A DNA stretch of 64,000 nt, from assembly GCA_040882465.1 (NCBI GenBank), contig JBBEBG010000029.1, positions 1 through 64,000 on the forward strand. Direction: 5' to 3'. Source of the DNA: Gemmatimonadota bacterium (GTDB lineage: Bacteria > Gemmatimonadota > Gemmatimonadetes > Longimicrobiales > Gaopeijiaceae). Of the stretch, positions 1 through 10,204 are shown one piece after another. The position numbers were made by a program, and so were the translations under genes. Under the pieces are notes generated by a model. It searched no databases, had not been told where the DNA came from, and saw nothing but the letters and a program-made list of their open reading frames with translations. Position 1 is the stretch's first letter; each line of letters begins with the position of its first letter.

Positions 1-95
1 CGCTCTTCTTCCGCGTGCTTCGTTTCACCACCGTCGGGGGGTTATGTCAAAAAGCTGGACCACCGCTGCGCACGAAGCGTGCGGTAGAGCCTACA

Positions 96-123
96 AATAT
101 AGCGACCGTTCCCGGTCCGTCAA
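96..123 (-). promoter_or_regulatory. Sigma-70-like promoter reading off the left edge
   Basis: On the minus strand TTGACG (118-123) and TATATT (96-101) are separated by 16 bp. The spacer contains the palindrome GACCG-TTCC-CGGTC, which looks like an operator. Downstream, at 62-86, is a stem-loop built on CGCAC/GTGCG. A possible GTG start lies at 26-28, opening a reading frame rich in Lys and Arg that leaves the window at base 1; it has no convincing Shine-Dalgarno and I do not recognise it. The promoter is well formed, but its gene lies outside the window. Confidence 0.45.
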
Positions 124-137
124 CGAATCCCCGAGTC

Positions 138-947
138 CTACATGCCCCCGGCTTCGAGAAACCGGGAAACCTCGGAGGCATGCACGCGGAACTCGCCCAG
201 CGGCCCCCCCTCGGGACCGTGCCAATCGGAGCCGCCCGTGACCAGGAGGCCCGCGCTCCGGGCCGCGGCTTCGATCCGGAGCATCCGGTCGCGCCCGAGG
301 AAGGGCCGGTAAACTTCGAGACCATCGAGCCCCCACTGCCGAAGCTCCGGCAGGAGGGTTTCGAGGCGGTGGGCCGGCGGGTGTGCCCAGACGGCGATCC
401 CTCCGGCACCATGGATGAGCCGAATCGCCTCACCGGGATCGAGGAGGAGGGTCGGGATATAGGCGGGATGGTTGTTCCCGATGTACCGGTCGAAGGCCTC
501 GGGAACAGAGGTCACGACGCCCGCCTCGACCATCGCCCGCGCCAGGTGGGGCCGGCCGGGAGCCCCTTCTCCGGCCGCCTCGGCCACCCTTTCGAAGGCG
601 ACGTCCACGCCCTGGTCCCTGAGACGGGAGACCATCTCGCGGAGCCGGGCCTCGCGGCGCCCCACGGCGCGTTCGCAGTGCTCCTGGATCCGCGGATCCA
701 TGGGGTCCACGAAATAGCCGAGGATGTGGAGATCGGCGTCGTCCCAGGTCGTGCTGATCTCGAGCGCGGGGATCACGGCGAGCGCCTGCCCCCGTGCGGC
801 CTCGACGGCCGCGAAGACTCCGGCGAGGGTGTCGTGATCGGTGAGCGCGATTACGTCGAGGCGCGCGGCGATCGCGGCAGAGACAACCTCAGCGGACGGG
901 AGCGTGCCGTCCGAAGCGGCGGAATGGAGGTGTAAGTCGAGGTCCAT
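138..947 (-). CDS. PHP-domain phosphoesterase (YciV/TrpH, RNase AM-like)
   Basis: A 269-residue protein. It is a metal-dependent phosphoesterase of the PHP family that includes E. coli YciV (RNase AM; nucleoside 3',5'-bisphosphate phosphatase / 5'-3' exonuclease). The metal-binding residues are visible: H6-x-H8, D13, the TDHD motif (D37, H38, D39), E63 and H74, then a WAHPPAH motif in the middle and GGSDWHG near the C terminus. Length fits the stand-alone family rather than a DNA polymerase PHP domain. The start is ATG at 945-947. It is cytosolic, with no signal peptide. The next upstream gene on the same strand (FAD oxidase) is 174 bp away, so it is probably transcribed separately. The family call is firm; the exact substrate is inferred. 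Confidence 0.85.
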   Translation of the reverse strand: MDLDLHLHSAASDGTLPSAEVVSAAIAARLDVIALTDHDTLAGVFAAVEAARGQALAVIPALEISTTWDDADLHILGYFVDPMDPRIQEHCERAVGRREARLREMVSRLRDQGVDVAFERVAEAAGEGAPGRPHLARAMVEAGVVTSVPEAFDRYIGNNHPAYIPTLLLDPGEAIRLIHGAGGIAVWAHPPAHRLETLLPELRQWGLDGLEVYRPFLGRDRMLRIEAAARSAGLLVTGGSDWHGPEGGPLGEFRVHASEVSRFLEAGGM

Positions 948-1121
948 GAGAACTCGACGAACCCCGCGGGGCCAGCGAGGATCCCCGGGTCGGCCTCTAC
1001 CGCACGGATTTTCCGCGGAAGGGGGGGAGGATATGGACCGGGAAAGAGTCTCCCGGCGAGGCCCGCGTGGGTTCGCCGGAGGCCCCAGGCTTCCTCGAGG
1101 CAGGAACCGAACGACCGGAGA

Positions 1122-2633
1122 CTATACCGTCGGCTGCACGTTCGCGTTCAGGCGGAACAGATTCCGCGGGTCGTACTCGTTTTTCACCGCGACGAGCCGC
1201 TCGTGGTTCTGCCGGTAGTTTTCGCGAATGGTCGCGGCCGTCATGTCGGCATCGAGGTCATTCACGTAGAAGCCATGGGTGAAGGGCTCGAGACCGATCC
1301 AGAACTCCCGAATCCAGGCGACGTGGTCCGCGGGGTCCTCTCCGTTCGGCCAGTTCACGAAGCAGAGCAAGTTGGCCATGGCGTCCCGCTGCGCAAAGGC
1401 CGTGGCCCCCGGCGCCACTCGTGCGATGGCTCCGCCCCCCTGCTGGAAGGCGAGGATGGTATCACGCCGCGGGTCGCCTTCGAAGCGATCCGCGATCGCG
1501 GAGACGAGCCCCGCCGGGAGATTGGGGATGAATCCGCTCTTGATGTACTGCCCGACCGCGCGCGGGTCAGAAATGTCCCCCGACCGCTGGACCGCAACGT
1601 AGTCCATGGAGGCGAGCGTATCCGCGATCGGCGTGCCGAGCGCGCGAATCGGGGCGATGACACGCTCGAGGGAGTTCGGGTCACCCGACCAGCAAAGATT
1701 AAATCCCGCGAGCCCCGGAGCGCCGCCCGCCGGCTGCACGACCACGGCTCCAAGCGCCAGCTGATCCGGTGCGCCGGGACCGTATTCCCCATAAAGGCCC
1801 AAGACGTCGCGAGCGCGCGCGAGGGGGAAGAGGATGTCTCCAAAGACCACCTCGCGCTGCATCGAATGCAGGCGGAACTCGAAAGATGTAACCACCCCGA
1901 AATTGCCGCCCCCACCTCTCACGCCCCAGAAGAGGTCGGCGTTCTCGTCCTCGGTCGCGTGCCGGAGGCGGCCGTCGGCGCCCACGACGTCCACCGACAA
2001 GAGATTGTCCACCGAGAGGCCGAATCTCCGCCCCAGCCGACCGAATCCACCGCCCGTGACGAGCCCGCCGACCCCGGTGTGGGAGACCGTGCCCATCGTC
2101 GTTACCAAGCCGTGCGCCATCGCCTCGTGGTCGAGCGCACCCAACAGGGTTCCCCCAGTCACACGTGCCGTGCGCGCGAAGGGATCGACGCGAACACCCC
2201 GGAACGGGGAGAGGTCGATCATCATCCCGCCGTCGCATGAGGACTGCCCCGATGCGCTGTGGCCACCGCACTTCACCGCGAGGAGGAGGCCTCCGTTGTC
2301 CCTGGCGAAATCCACGGCGGTTGCAACGTCCGCGGCCCCCGTGACCTGGGCGATCAACGCAGGATATTTGTCGAAGGACGGATTTAGAATCCTGCGGGCG
2401 TCGTCGTACCCGTCTTCTCCCCGAAGTAGGACACGTCCGCGTAGCGCCTGTGCGAACTCCGCGACCACGTTGTTCGCCAGGGTGACGGTGCGCCCGTCGC
2501 CGGTGACGACGTCGAGGTCGCGTCGCACCCTTGATACAGGACGGAACAGGCCGGCGTGAAGAGGTCGGTACGGGAGCGCCAGCCCCGCTGCCGCGGCGAG
2601 GGCGGAGCGGCGGAGGAAGGAACGGCGGTTCAT
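1122..2633 (-). CDS. Tat-exported FAD-linked oxidase (BBE / 6-HDNO-like family)
   Basis: A 503-residue flavoprotein oxidase of the PCMH-type FAD-binding / berberine-bridge family. The N terminus has a Tat signal (RRSFLRR followed by an alanine-rich stretch), so it is probably exported folded with its cofactor. The FAD domain carries KCGGHS, in which H125 matches the histidine that forms the 8-alpha-histidyl FAD bond. The second site, Cys in bicovalent members, reads VSHTGVGG at about 183-190, so the flavin should be attached once at most, as in 6-hydroxy-D-nicotine oxidase. The C terminus ends with the BBE-type Y-D-P-x-N-L-F-R-L-N motif (YDPRNLFRLN). The substrate cannot be read from the sequence. 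It is a single gene; 108 bp downstream the atp operon ends on the same strand. Confidence 0.85.
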   Translation of the reverse strand: MNRRSFLRRSALAAAAGLALPYRPLHAGLFRPVSRVRRDLDVVTGDGRTVTLANNVVAEFAQALRGRVLLRGEDGYDDARRILNPSFDKYPALIAQVTGAADVATAVDFARDNGGLLLAVKCGGHSASGQSSCDGGMMIDLSPFRGVRVDPFARTARVTGGTLLGALDHEAMAHGLVTTMGTVSHTGVGGLVTGGGFGRLGRRFGLSVDNLLSVDVVGADGRLRHATEDENADLFWGVRGGGGNFGVVTSFEFRLHSMQREVVFGDILFPLARARDVLGLYGEYGPGAPDQLALGAVVVQPAGGAPGLAGFNLCWSGDPNSLERVIAPIRALGTPIADTLASMDYVAVQRSGDISDPRAVGQYIKSGFIPNLPAGLVSAIADRFEGDPRRDTILAFQQGGGAIARVAPGATAFAQRDAMANLLCFVNWPNGEDPADHVAWIREFWIGLEPFTHGFYVNDLDADMTAATIRENYRQNHERLVAVKNEYDPRNLFRLNANVQPTV

Positions 2634-2707
2634 GAGGCCCTCGAAGTCACGATGGAATTCGTTGGGGGAACGAACCCATCCTATGCCGTTTCGGAGGGCG
2701 GGACAAC

Positions 2708-2750
2708 AAAAAAATCGTCGCCTCGTGCCCCGGCCACAAGATCAGTGGCC
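2708..2750 (-). terminator. Candidate intrinsic terminator of the atp operon
   Basis: On the minus strand a 6-bp stem GGCCAC/GTGGCC with a 7-nt loop (2732-2750) spans the atpC stop codon, and a run of seven T follows at 2714-2708. The gap of about 17 nt between stem and T-run is longer than in a classical terminator, so the call is tentative. The rest of the 2634-2741 gap shows nothing else. Confidence 0.35.
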
Positions 2751-3089
2751 CGGATTTCCCGTCGAGGTGTCCTCGAACTCCTGGGGGTCGAGCCATGCCT
2801 GGCGCGGGTCGTATCCCGCCGGGGGCTCGGTGCCCGCGTACTCCGAGAGGACGGTGACCCTGTCCCCCTCGACCTTCACCACGCCGCGGACAACGAAAAA
2901 CTGCCGGCTCCCTCCGCCCGGGAGGTCCACTTCCAAGGTTCCGCCTCCGAGGAGGGCGAGGAAAGGGGCGTGACCGGGCAGGATCCCGACTTTGCCGTCC
3001 CAGGCGGGAAGGACGGCCGAAGTGATTTCTCCTTCGAAGACGGTCGCGACCGGGGAGACCAGGCGGAGCGTAAGAGTCTTGCCTTCCAT
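2742..3089 (-). CDS. atpC: ATP synthase epsilon subunit (short form)
   Basis: A 115-residue F1 epsilon subunit, the last gene of the atp operon. The N-terminal beta-sandwich (about residues 1-84) is intact, with the typical EITSAVLPAWDGKVGILPGH signature. The remaining 31 residues are rich in Pro, Gly and Asp (EPPAGYDP...) and do not look like the two-helix arm found in the 130-140-residue forms. In E. coli that arm inhibits the enzyme, so this version probably lacks epsilon-arm inhibition. The ATG lies 1 bp after the atpD stop, so translation is probably coupled. Identity is firm; the loss of inhibition is inference. Confidence 0.93.
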   Translation of the reverse strand: MEGKTLTLRLVSPVATVFEGEITSAVLPAWDGKVGILPGHAPFLALLGGGTLEVDLPGGGSRQFFVVRGVVKVEGDRVTVLSEYAGTEPPAGYDPRQAWLDPQEFEDTSTGNPGH

Positions 3090-3090
3090 C

Positions 3091-4569
<1,479 letters not shown>

Positions 4570-5430
4570 TCATTCGAAGGCTGCCGCGCCGCCCACGATC
4601 TCGGCGATCTCTTGCGTGATCTGGCCCTGGCGGGCCCGGTTGTATTTAGTGCGAAGCGCATCCAGCATATCGGAAGCGCTGTCCGTCGCGCTCTTCATCG
4701 CCGCCCTTCGGGCACCGTGTTCCGCCGCGGCGTTTTCCACCAGCGCCCGGTAGACGACGTTTCGGACGTAGAGGGGAAGGAGACGCCGGAGGATCTCGTC
4801 TCGCGAGGGGGAGAGGAGATACCGGTCGGGCGAAACCCCTCCCTCCTCCGCGCGAATCGGAAGGAGTCGCCGCGTCGTCGGTGGTGTGGAGAGCGCGGAC
4901 CGGAATTCGGACGCAACGACCCAGACGCCGTCCAACTCCCCTGACTCGAAGCGCGCCTGCAGCTGCCCTACGAGCGTTTCGGCGTCTTCCGGGGTCGGGT
5001 TGTCCCCGATCCCCGTCCAGCTCTGGACGAGGGTCTCGCCCTGGAATCGGAAGAATCCGATCCCCTTTTTTCCCGAGACGTGCAGTTCCGCTTCGATCCC
5101 CTGGCCACGCAGCTCCCTGAGGAGGTCCCGTGCCCGCCGGATCAAATTCACGTTGTAGGCGCCCGCCAGCCCACGATTCGCCGTGAGAAGGAGGACGGCA
5201 CCACGCCGGGGTTCGCTGGGATCCCGGAGGAGCGGAAAACGGTCCGCTAGGGAAGGATCGTAGAGACTCCGCACGACCTCTTCCAGCGACTCGCCATAGG
5301 GACGTGACGCATGAACACGATCGGTGGCCTTCTTCAGCTTGGAGGTCGCGACCATTTCCATGGTGCGCGTGATCTGCCGCGTGTTCTCGACGGAGCGGAT
5401 CCGCCGCTTGACCTCGCTCGCTTGCGCCAT
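4570..5430 (-). CDS. atpG: ATP synthase gamma subunit
   Basis: The central shaft of F1, 286 residues. I place the start at the ATG giving MAQASEVKRRIRSVENT, because the family begins here and because this ATG lies 1 bp after the atpA stop. The longer reading frame (to 5487) would add 19 low-complexity residues that overlap atpA. The N-terminal helix (NTRQITRTMEMVATSK) and the C-terminal helix (ALRTKYNRARQGQITQEI) form the conserved coiled coil that turns inside the alpha/beta ring. The length matches the family. Confidence 0.96.
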   Translation of the reverse strand: MAQASEVKRRIRSVENTRQITRTMEMVATSKLKKATDRVHASRPYGESLEEVVRSLYDPSLADRFPLLRDPSEPRRGAVLLLTANRGLAGAYNVNLIRRARDLLRELRGQGIEAELHVSGKKGIGFFRFQGETLVQSWTGIGDNPTPEDAETLVGQLQARFESGELDGVWVVASEFRSALSTPPTTRRLLPIRAEEGGVSPDRYLLSPSRDEILRRLLPLYVRNVVYRALVENAAAEHGARRAAMKSATDSASDMLDALRTKYNRARQGQITQEIAEIVGGAAAFE

Positions 5431-5431
5431 G

Positions 5432-6994
5432 TCAGGCCGCCGGGCCGGCCCCGTGCTCTGCCTCGAAGCGGGCGTTGTAGTCGCCAAGCGCTTCTTTCAG
5501 CGTCGCCTCGAGCGCTTCGCTCAACACCTTCTCCGTCCGAATCCCGTCGAGCAGCTCGGAGCGCTGTGCTTCTAGAAACTGCATGAAGCCCCTCTCCCAC
5601 GCCCCCACCCGCTCGACCGGTACCAGGTCCAGGTAGCCGTTGGTCACCGCGTAGATCGAGACGACCTGCTGCTCGACCGCCATGGGGGCGTACTGGGGTT
5701 GTTTGAGGAGCTCCACCGTCCGCTGGCCTCGAGCCAACTGGCGCTGTGTCGCCGCGTCCAGGTCGGAGCCGAACTGCGCGAAGGCCTCGAGCTCACGGAA
5801 CTGCGCCAGGTCGAGGCGAAGCCGCCCGGCCACCTTCTTCATCGCCTTGATCTGCGCGGCGCCGCCGACGCGGGACACCGAAATCCCCACGTTCACCGCG
5901 GGGCGGACCCCGGCGTAGAAGAGATCGGGCTCGAGAAAGATCTGGCCGTCCGTGATCGAGATCACGTTCGTCGGGATGTACGCCGATACGTCGCCGGCCT
6001 GCGTCTCGATGATCGGTAGCGCGGTGAGCGATCCGCCGCCGTGGGCCTCGGAGAGCTTCGCGGCGCGCTCCAGGAGGCGGGAGTGCAGGTAGAAGACGTC
6101 CCCGGGGTAGGCCTCGCGCCCCGGAGGCCGCCGTAGGATCAGGGAGAGCTGGCGATACGCCTGGGCCTGCTTCGTGAGGTCGTCGTAAACGACGAGGGTG
6201 TGTTTCCCCTGCCACATGAAGTGCTCGGCGAGCGCCGTGGCGGTATACGGGGCGATGTACTGCATCGGCGCGGGATCGGAGGCGTTCGCCGCGACGACGA
6301 TCGTGTAATCCATCGCGCCCGCTTCGCGGAGCGTTTCCACGACGGCCGCGACTTTTCCGGCGCGCTGCCCGATCGCGCAGTACACGCAGATGACGTCCTG
6401 CCCCTTCTGGTTGATGATCGTGTCCACGGTGATCGCCGTCTTCCCCGTGGAGCGGTCACCGATGATCAGCTCGCGCTGGCCGCGTCCGATCGGCGTCATG
6501 GCGTCGATGGCCTTGATCCCGGTTTGGAGCGGCTCCGCCACAGGCTTCCGCGACACGATCCCGGGAGCGACGATGTCGATCATCCGGGAGCCCTCGATGG
6601 GCTCGATGGCACCCTTCCCGTCCACCGGGTCGCCCAGCGCGTCCACCGTCCGACCGAGATACCCCTTTCCCACCGGCACTTCGAGCACACGCCCCGTACA
6701 GCGGACCTCGTTCCCCTCGTGGAGGCTCGTCCAATCGCCCAGGACGACGGCACCGATGTTGTCCTCTTCGAGGTTCAGCGCGAGCGCGGTGATCGGCGCC
6801 CCCCCGCCCGAGGGAGTGATCTCGAGCATCTCGCTGGCCATCGCGTTCTTGAGGCCGTAGATGCGGGCGATCCCGTCCTTGACTTCGAGGACCTCTCCCA
6901 CCTCGTCCGCGTGGAGCTCCTCTTCGTAATGCTCGATCGCCTGAAGGAGGACGCCCTTGATTTCGCTCGCTCGGAGCCCTGATTCGCTCGCCAC
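5432..6994 (-). CDS. atpA: ATP synthase alpha subunit
   Basis: A 520-residue non-catalytic F1 subunit. The P-loop GDRSTGKT is at 179-186. Typical alpha signatures follow: the [19 protein letters not shown] segment before the P-loop, and later the [20 protein letters not shown] segment carrying the arginine-finger neighbourhood. A small insertion around residues 57-68 (rich in Gly, Ser, Pro) lengthens a loop of the N-terminal barrel compared with E. coli. It lies 56 bp after atpH and 1 bp before atpG. Confidence 0.97.
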   Translation of the reverse strand: MASESGLRASEIKGVLLQAIEHYEEELHADEVGEVLEVKDGIARIYGLKNAMASEMLEITPSGGGAPITALALNLEEDNIGAVVLGDWTSLHEGNEVRCTGRVLEVPVGKGYLGRTVDALGDPVDGKGAIEPIEGSRMIDIVAPGIVSRKPVAEPLQTGIKAIDAMTPIGRGQRELIIGDRSTGKTAITVDTIINQKGQDVICVYCAIGQRAGKVAAVVETLREAGAMDYTIVVAANASDPAPMQYIAPYTATALAEHFMWQGKHTLVVYDDLTKQAQAYRQLSLILRRPPGREAYPGDVFYLHSRLLERAAKLSEAHGGGSLTALPIIETQAGDVSAYIPTNVISITDGQIFLEPDLFYAGVRPAVNVGISVSRVGGAAQIKAMKKVAGRLRLDLAQFRELEAFAQFGSDLDAATQRQLARGQRTVELLKQPQYAPMAVEQQVVSIYAVTNGYLDLVPVERVGAWERGFMQFLEAQRSELLDGIRTEKVLSEALEATLKEALGDYNARFEAEHGAGPAA

Positions 6995-7050
6995 TGGCTA
7001 ATCCCCTGAGTCGTTCATCGAGGCCGGACTACACCGGCCGATTCTTTCGA

Positions 7051-7614
7051 TCATGCCCCGCCCTCCGGATGGAGGTGGGTCGTCAACAAGCTGCGGCGCA
7101 TTCCGTCCAGCCGACGCCGCAAGGATCCGTCATAGATGGTGTTCCCCGCCCGAATGACGACGCCCCCCAGGATCGCCGGCTTGACCCTCACGCTCGGGAT
7201 GGCCTCGCGACCCAGGAGCTCCGTGAGCCGCTGCTGGAGCTCTTCGATCGCAGCGCTGTCGAGCGGACGGGCCACAGCAACCTCCACCCGCTCGCGGTTC
7301 ATCCGTACGTCGAGAAGGAGGTGATACTCCCTCGCGATCTCCCGGAGGAGCCGTTGCCGCCGGCGGTCGAGCGTCACGAGCAGGAAGTTGACCAGTGTCG
7401 GCGGGAGTGTTTCCCCGAAGGCCTTGCGAATGACCGCTTTTTTTTCGCCTAGCGCGATTCTCGGAGTCACGAGGAAGGTGCGAAAGTCCGGATTCTCGTC
7501 GAGCAGGCGCGCCACGACCTCGATACCCTCGCCGAACGCCTCGAGACCCTCCTGCCTTTCCGCCACCTCGAAGAGTGTCTTGGCGTAGTTTCTGGCGACG
7601 GTCTCGTCTCTCAC
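7051..7614 (-). CDS. atpH: ATP synthase delta subunit (OSCP)
   Basis: A 187-residue protein that caps F1 and ties it to the b-subunit stalk. The N-terminal helical domain begins VARNYAKTLFEVAERQ, typical of OSCP/delta. The C-terminal half has the conserved GGVVIRAGNTIYDGSLRRRL motif. The start is GTG and overlaps the atpF stop by 4 bp, so translation is probably coupled to atpF. The order atpF-atpH-atpA is the standard bacterial one. Confidence 0.95.
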   Translation of the reverse strand: MRDETVARNYAKTLFEVAERQEGLEAFGEGIEVVARLLDENPDFRTFLVTPRIALGEKKAVIRKAFGETLPPTLVNFLLVTLDRRRQRLLREIAREYHLLLDVRMNRERVEVAVARPLDSAAIEELQQRLTELLGREAIPSVRVKPAILGGVVIRAGNTIYDGSLRRRLDGMRRSLLTTHLHPEGGA

Positions 7615-8114
7615 GCCTGCGCACCTTCGTCGCGCCGGCCCAGCTCTTCGATGTATCCCATGACGAGCTCGCGGTCCTTCGGACCGTCGAGCTTCTCCTC
7701 CATCAGTCTCCCGGCAGCGGCGATAGCCAGGTCCACGGCCTCCCGGCGCAACGCCTCGATCGCGGACTCCTTCTCCTGCTCGATCGCTTCACGTGCCCGC
7801 TCGATGAGGGCCTGCCCCTCCACCCGTGCCTTGTCCTCGATGTCCTGACGGACCTTCTCTCCCCCCTCGCGCCCCTCTGCGATCAGCTGCTGGGCTTTCC
7901 TGCGGGCGTCGGCCATCTGCTCCCGATGTTCGGCCAGGAGCTTCGCGGCCTCTTCCCGCTCGGCGGCGGCCCGATCCAGGGCCGCCTGAATCTTCTGCTC
8001 GCGCGCATCCACGGCGGCGAGAACGGGACCCCAGGCGAACTTCCAGAGGATACCGAGCAGCGCGAGAAAAACGATGCTCGTCCAAACGAAGAGCCCGAAG
8101 TTTAGGTCGAACAT
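7611..8114 (-). CDS. atpF: ATP synthase b subunit
   Basis: A 167-residue peripheral stalk protein. One membrane helix (residues about 9-29, FVWTSIVFLALLGILWKFAW) anchors it. The rest is a long charged helix rich in Ala, Glu, Arg and Lys, typical of the right-handed coiled coil of the stator, ending near delta. Only one b gene is present, so the stalk is a b homodimer rather than b/b'. It overlaps atpH by 4 bp. Confidence 0.95.
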   Translation of the reverse strand: MFDLNFGLFVWTSIVFLALLGILWKFAWGPVLAAVDAREQKIQAALDRAAAEREEAAKLLAEHREQMADARRKAQQLIAEGREGGEKVRQDIEDKARVEGQALIERAREAIEQEKESAIEALRREAVDLAIAAAGRLMEEKLDGPKDRELVMGYIEELGRRDEGAQA

Positions 8115-8157
8115 CCGGCCTCCTTAACAGGTCGCTGGTGATGCCGCTGTCGGGGCG

Positions 8158-8412
8158 TCAGGCGAACACCAGAAAAACGAGACCCAGACCAAAGAGGGCG
8201 GCGCCTTCCACGAGGGCCGCGAAAATGATGGCCGCCGTCTGAATCTGAGCGGTGGCCTCCGGCTGGCGGGCGATTCCCGACGCGGCCGCGAATCCGATCG
8301 GGCCGATTCCAAGACCGGCACCGATCACGGCACCAGCGATACCGAGCCCCGCGCCGATGAGACCCGAGCCTCCTCCAGCCGCAACCTCTTGAAGTGCCGT
8401 TGGCAAGAGCAT
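8158..8412 (-). CDS. atpE: ATP synthase c subunit (proteolipid)
   Basis: An 84-residue protein that forms the rotor ring in the membrane. Two glycine/alanine-rich helices flank the polar loop ARQPEA. The ion-binding carboxylate is E69 in the second helix (FAALVEGAALFG). The Gln and Ser that sodium-binding rings carry (Ilyobacter Q32 and S66) align with Ile and Gly here, so the ring should translocate protons. ATG is at 8410-8412. It is 23 bp after atpB and 43 bp before atpF, wider gaps than elsewhere in the operon. Confidence 0.95.
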   Translation of the reverse strand: MLLPTALQEVAAGGGSGLIGAGLGIAGAVIGAGLGIGPIGFAAASGIARQPEATAQIQTAAIIFAALVEGAALFGLGLVFLVFA

Positions 8413-8435
8413 CTTTCTTCCCTTGTGAGAAGTGA

Positions 8436-9353
8436 CTAGTGGGCGTGACGAATGAGACCGATGAATACGGACGTGAGCATGGCGAAGATATAAGCCTGCA
8501 GAAAGGCCACGAAGAGCTCCAGGATCATGAGAGTGCTTGCGATCACCACGGAGCCGACGCCCATGAGGTAGCTCTGGAGCACGAAGATCATCCCCAGGAT
8601 GGCCAGGATCAACGTGTGCCCCGCTGTCATGTTGGCCAGGAGCCGGACCGCCAGCGCGAAGGGCTTGGTCAGCTTGCCCAGCAATTCGACCGGGGTAAGG
8701 ATGACGAGCATCAGGGGCTTCATCAGGGTCGGAAGCCCCGGCGGGAGGAAGAAGATCGTCTTCGCGTACCCGGCCGGACCCAGCGCCCGGAATCCGGAGA
8801 TCTCGGTCACGACGAAGCTGATCACCGCGAGCGCGGCCGTCACGGATAAATTCGCGGTCGGCGTGATCCCGAGCGGGGTCAGCCCGACCAGATTCATCCC
8901 CAGGATGAAGAAAAAAAGCGTCAGGATGAACGGGGTGTAACCATCCGCCCCATGACCGATGTTTGGCCGGACGACCTCGTCCCGGAAGTAGAGGATCATC
9001 GCCTCCATCGAGTTCGTAAAGCCTCGGGGCGCCTTCTCGATTCCCTTGGAGCGGATCGTGCGCGCCACGGGGATGAAGATCAGGATGAGGAGGATCGCCA
9101 CCAGCAGCATCACGACGAGCTGCCTCGTCGGGGAGAAATCCACGGTGATGGGACCCAACTGGAATGGCTCGATCGCGAGGCCGTGCAGGTCGAGATGTAG
9201 CCCGGCGAACTCGATGACCTGATCGTCTCCGATGTGATGCGAGATCCAATCCGGGAGCCCCTCCATAAGGAGAGGTTCGCCGGCTTCCGGACCGTGTGCG
9301 GCTTCCTGGGCCGCGACCGCCGATTCCTCCTGTAAAGCCCCGATCGGATTCAT
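8436..9353 (-). CDS. atpB: ATP synthase a subunit
   Basis: A 305-residue membrane stator that carries the proton half-channels. The essential arginine is R237 in AVRLLANMTAGH, followed by the conserved asparagine and histidine. At least five hydrophobic segments are visible from residue 78 on. The N terminus is extended: about 75 mostly hydrophilic, Glu- and His-containing residues precede the first helix, longer than in E. coli but seen in other phyla. The ATG overlaps the stop of the upstream atpI-like gene by 4 bp. Confidence 0.95.
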   Translation of the reverse strand: MNPIGALQEESAVAAQEAAHGPEAGEPLLMEGLPDWISHHIGDDQVIEFAGLHLDLHGLAIEPFQLGPITVDFSPTRQLVVMLLVAILLILIFIPVARTIRSKGIEKAPRGFTNSMEAMILYFRDEVVRPNIGHGADGYTPFILTLFFFILGMNLVGLTPLGITPTANLSVTAALAVISFVVTEISGFRALGPAGYAKTIFFLPPGLPTLMKPLMLVILTPVELLGKLTKPFALAVRLLANMTAGHTLILAILGMIFVLQSYLMGVGSVVIASTLMILELFVAFLQAYIFAMLTSVFIGLIRHAH

Positions 9354-9727
9354 GCCGTCGTCTTCACGCCCTTGTGTTCACCCTTGAGGAACAGCGGCTC
9401 CAGGAGCAGCAACACGAAAAAAAATCCTGCCAGCGACAGGACCAGGGACGTGCGACCAACCGGGGCGATTCCGGCCGACGCGATCCCCGTCACCGCGAAC
9501 ACGACGACCCGGAGGGCGATGCCCGCGCCCCACCAGGCGAAAAACCGCGTCACATCATCTCGGGCGCGGGCCAGCAGGCCAAAGGCCAGGACCTGCACCG
9601 GCAGAGCGATCCCCGCGGCAAGGAGCACTCCGCTTCGCGCGGCGGGCTCGAGCAAGGCGAGAAGGACCGCGGATCCCACTCCCACAACGAGAAAAGAGAT
9701 CAGGGTATACCGAACGACGGCGCTCAA
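9350..9727 (-). CDS. atpI: ATP synthase protein I-like membrane protein
   Basis: About 125 residues with four predicted membrane helices, at the position where AtpI lies. I place the start at TTG (9725-9727), which overlaps the atpZ stop as TTGA; a GGGGGGAG purine run lies about 9 nt upstream. A longer frame to 9865 would translate antisense-like Arg-rich sequence overlapping atpZ. AtpI family members help to assemble the c-ring or to handle Mg2+. Sequence in this family is poorly conserved, so the call leans on topology and context. Confidence 0.7.
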   Translation of the reverse strand: MSAVVRYTLISFLVVGVGSAVLLALLEPAARSGVLLAAGIALPVQVLAFGLLARARDDVTRFFAWWGAGIALRVVVFAVTGIASAGIAPVGRTSLVLSLAGFFFVLLLLEPLFLKGEHKGVKTTA

Positions 9728-9999
9728 TCCTCTTCGCTCCCCCCCGAATCCCGCTTTTTCTCTTCTCTGGGCCGCACCACGAGCTGCGCATACATGCTGT
9801 AGAAACCCGCCGCGCCCCCGAACAGGATGCCGAGGAGCGTGAGAATCGCCTCGGCTCCGAGCCACTCACCCACCTTCGAGCCGATCCATCCGAAAAGAGC
9901 GACGGACGCGGCCAACCCCATCCCATGACCCAGATACCGGGAAGAGGTTCGGATCAGCTCCTCACGCGAATCTGGTCCCGGATCCCGCGAGTCCGACAT
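9724..9999 (-). CDS. atpZ: AtpZ/AtpI-type F0F1 ATPase accessory protein
   Basis: A 91-residue protein with two membrane helices (about residues 24-40 and 49-68) joined by a short loop, and a charged C-terminal tail (REEKKRDSGGSEED). This fits the AtpZ / F0F1-ATPase subunit family encoded first in many atp operons. I start it at the ATG at 9997-9999, because GGGAGGTG lies just upstream; the frame extends to 10080 without a ribosome site. It is the first gene of the operon, under the promoter at 10037-10065. Confidence 0.75.
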   Translation of the reverse strand: MSDSRDPGPDSREELIRTSSRYLGHGMGLAASVALFGWIGSKVGEWLGAEAILTLLGILFGGAAGFYSMYAQLVVRPREEKKRDSGGSEED

Positions 10000-10036
10000 C
10001 GTCTGGAACACCTCCCGGCGCGCCCTCAGCCGAAAA

Positions 10037-10065
10037 AAATTAGGCGCTTGTGAAAAAATGCGCAA
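10037..10065 (-). promoter_or_regulatory. Promoter of the atp operon
   Basis: On the minus strand TTGCGC (10060-10065) and TAATTT (10037-10042) are separated by 17 bp. This is the only good -10/-35 pair upstream of atpZ, about 40 bp from its ATG. The pair is framed by an inverted repeat CGCTTG-N12-CAAGCG (10045-10068), which covers the -35 and spacer and could bind a regulator. Confidence 0.55.
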
Positions 10066-10204
10066 GCGTAACTCCCCCACCCTGAAGCGGTGTCCCGCAC
10101 CCCCATGGCGGGGGGCCGGAGCGGGGCGTATCCTTCGTCCGGACGACGGCTCGGAATGGGCGCCGAATGACCCTCCGCGGGGGTGCCGCGGCCCCCTTCG
10201 GGAC

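Noticed and set aside
8158-8412. Sodium-type c-ring
   Set aside because: The Gln and Ser of sodium-binding c subunits are replaced by Ile and Gly; only the Glu is present.
8158-9249. 363-codon frame joining an atpB shadow to atpE
   Set aside because: Only the last 84 codons are atpE, with its own start; the rest is atpB read in the wrong frame.
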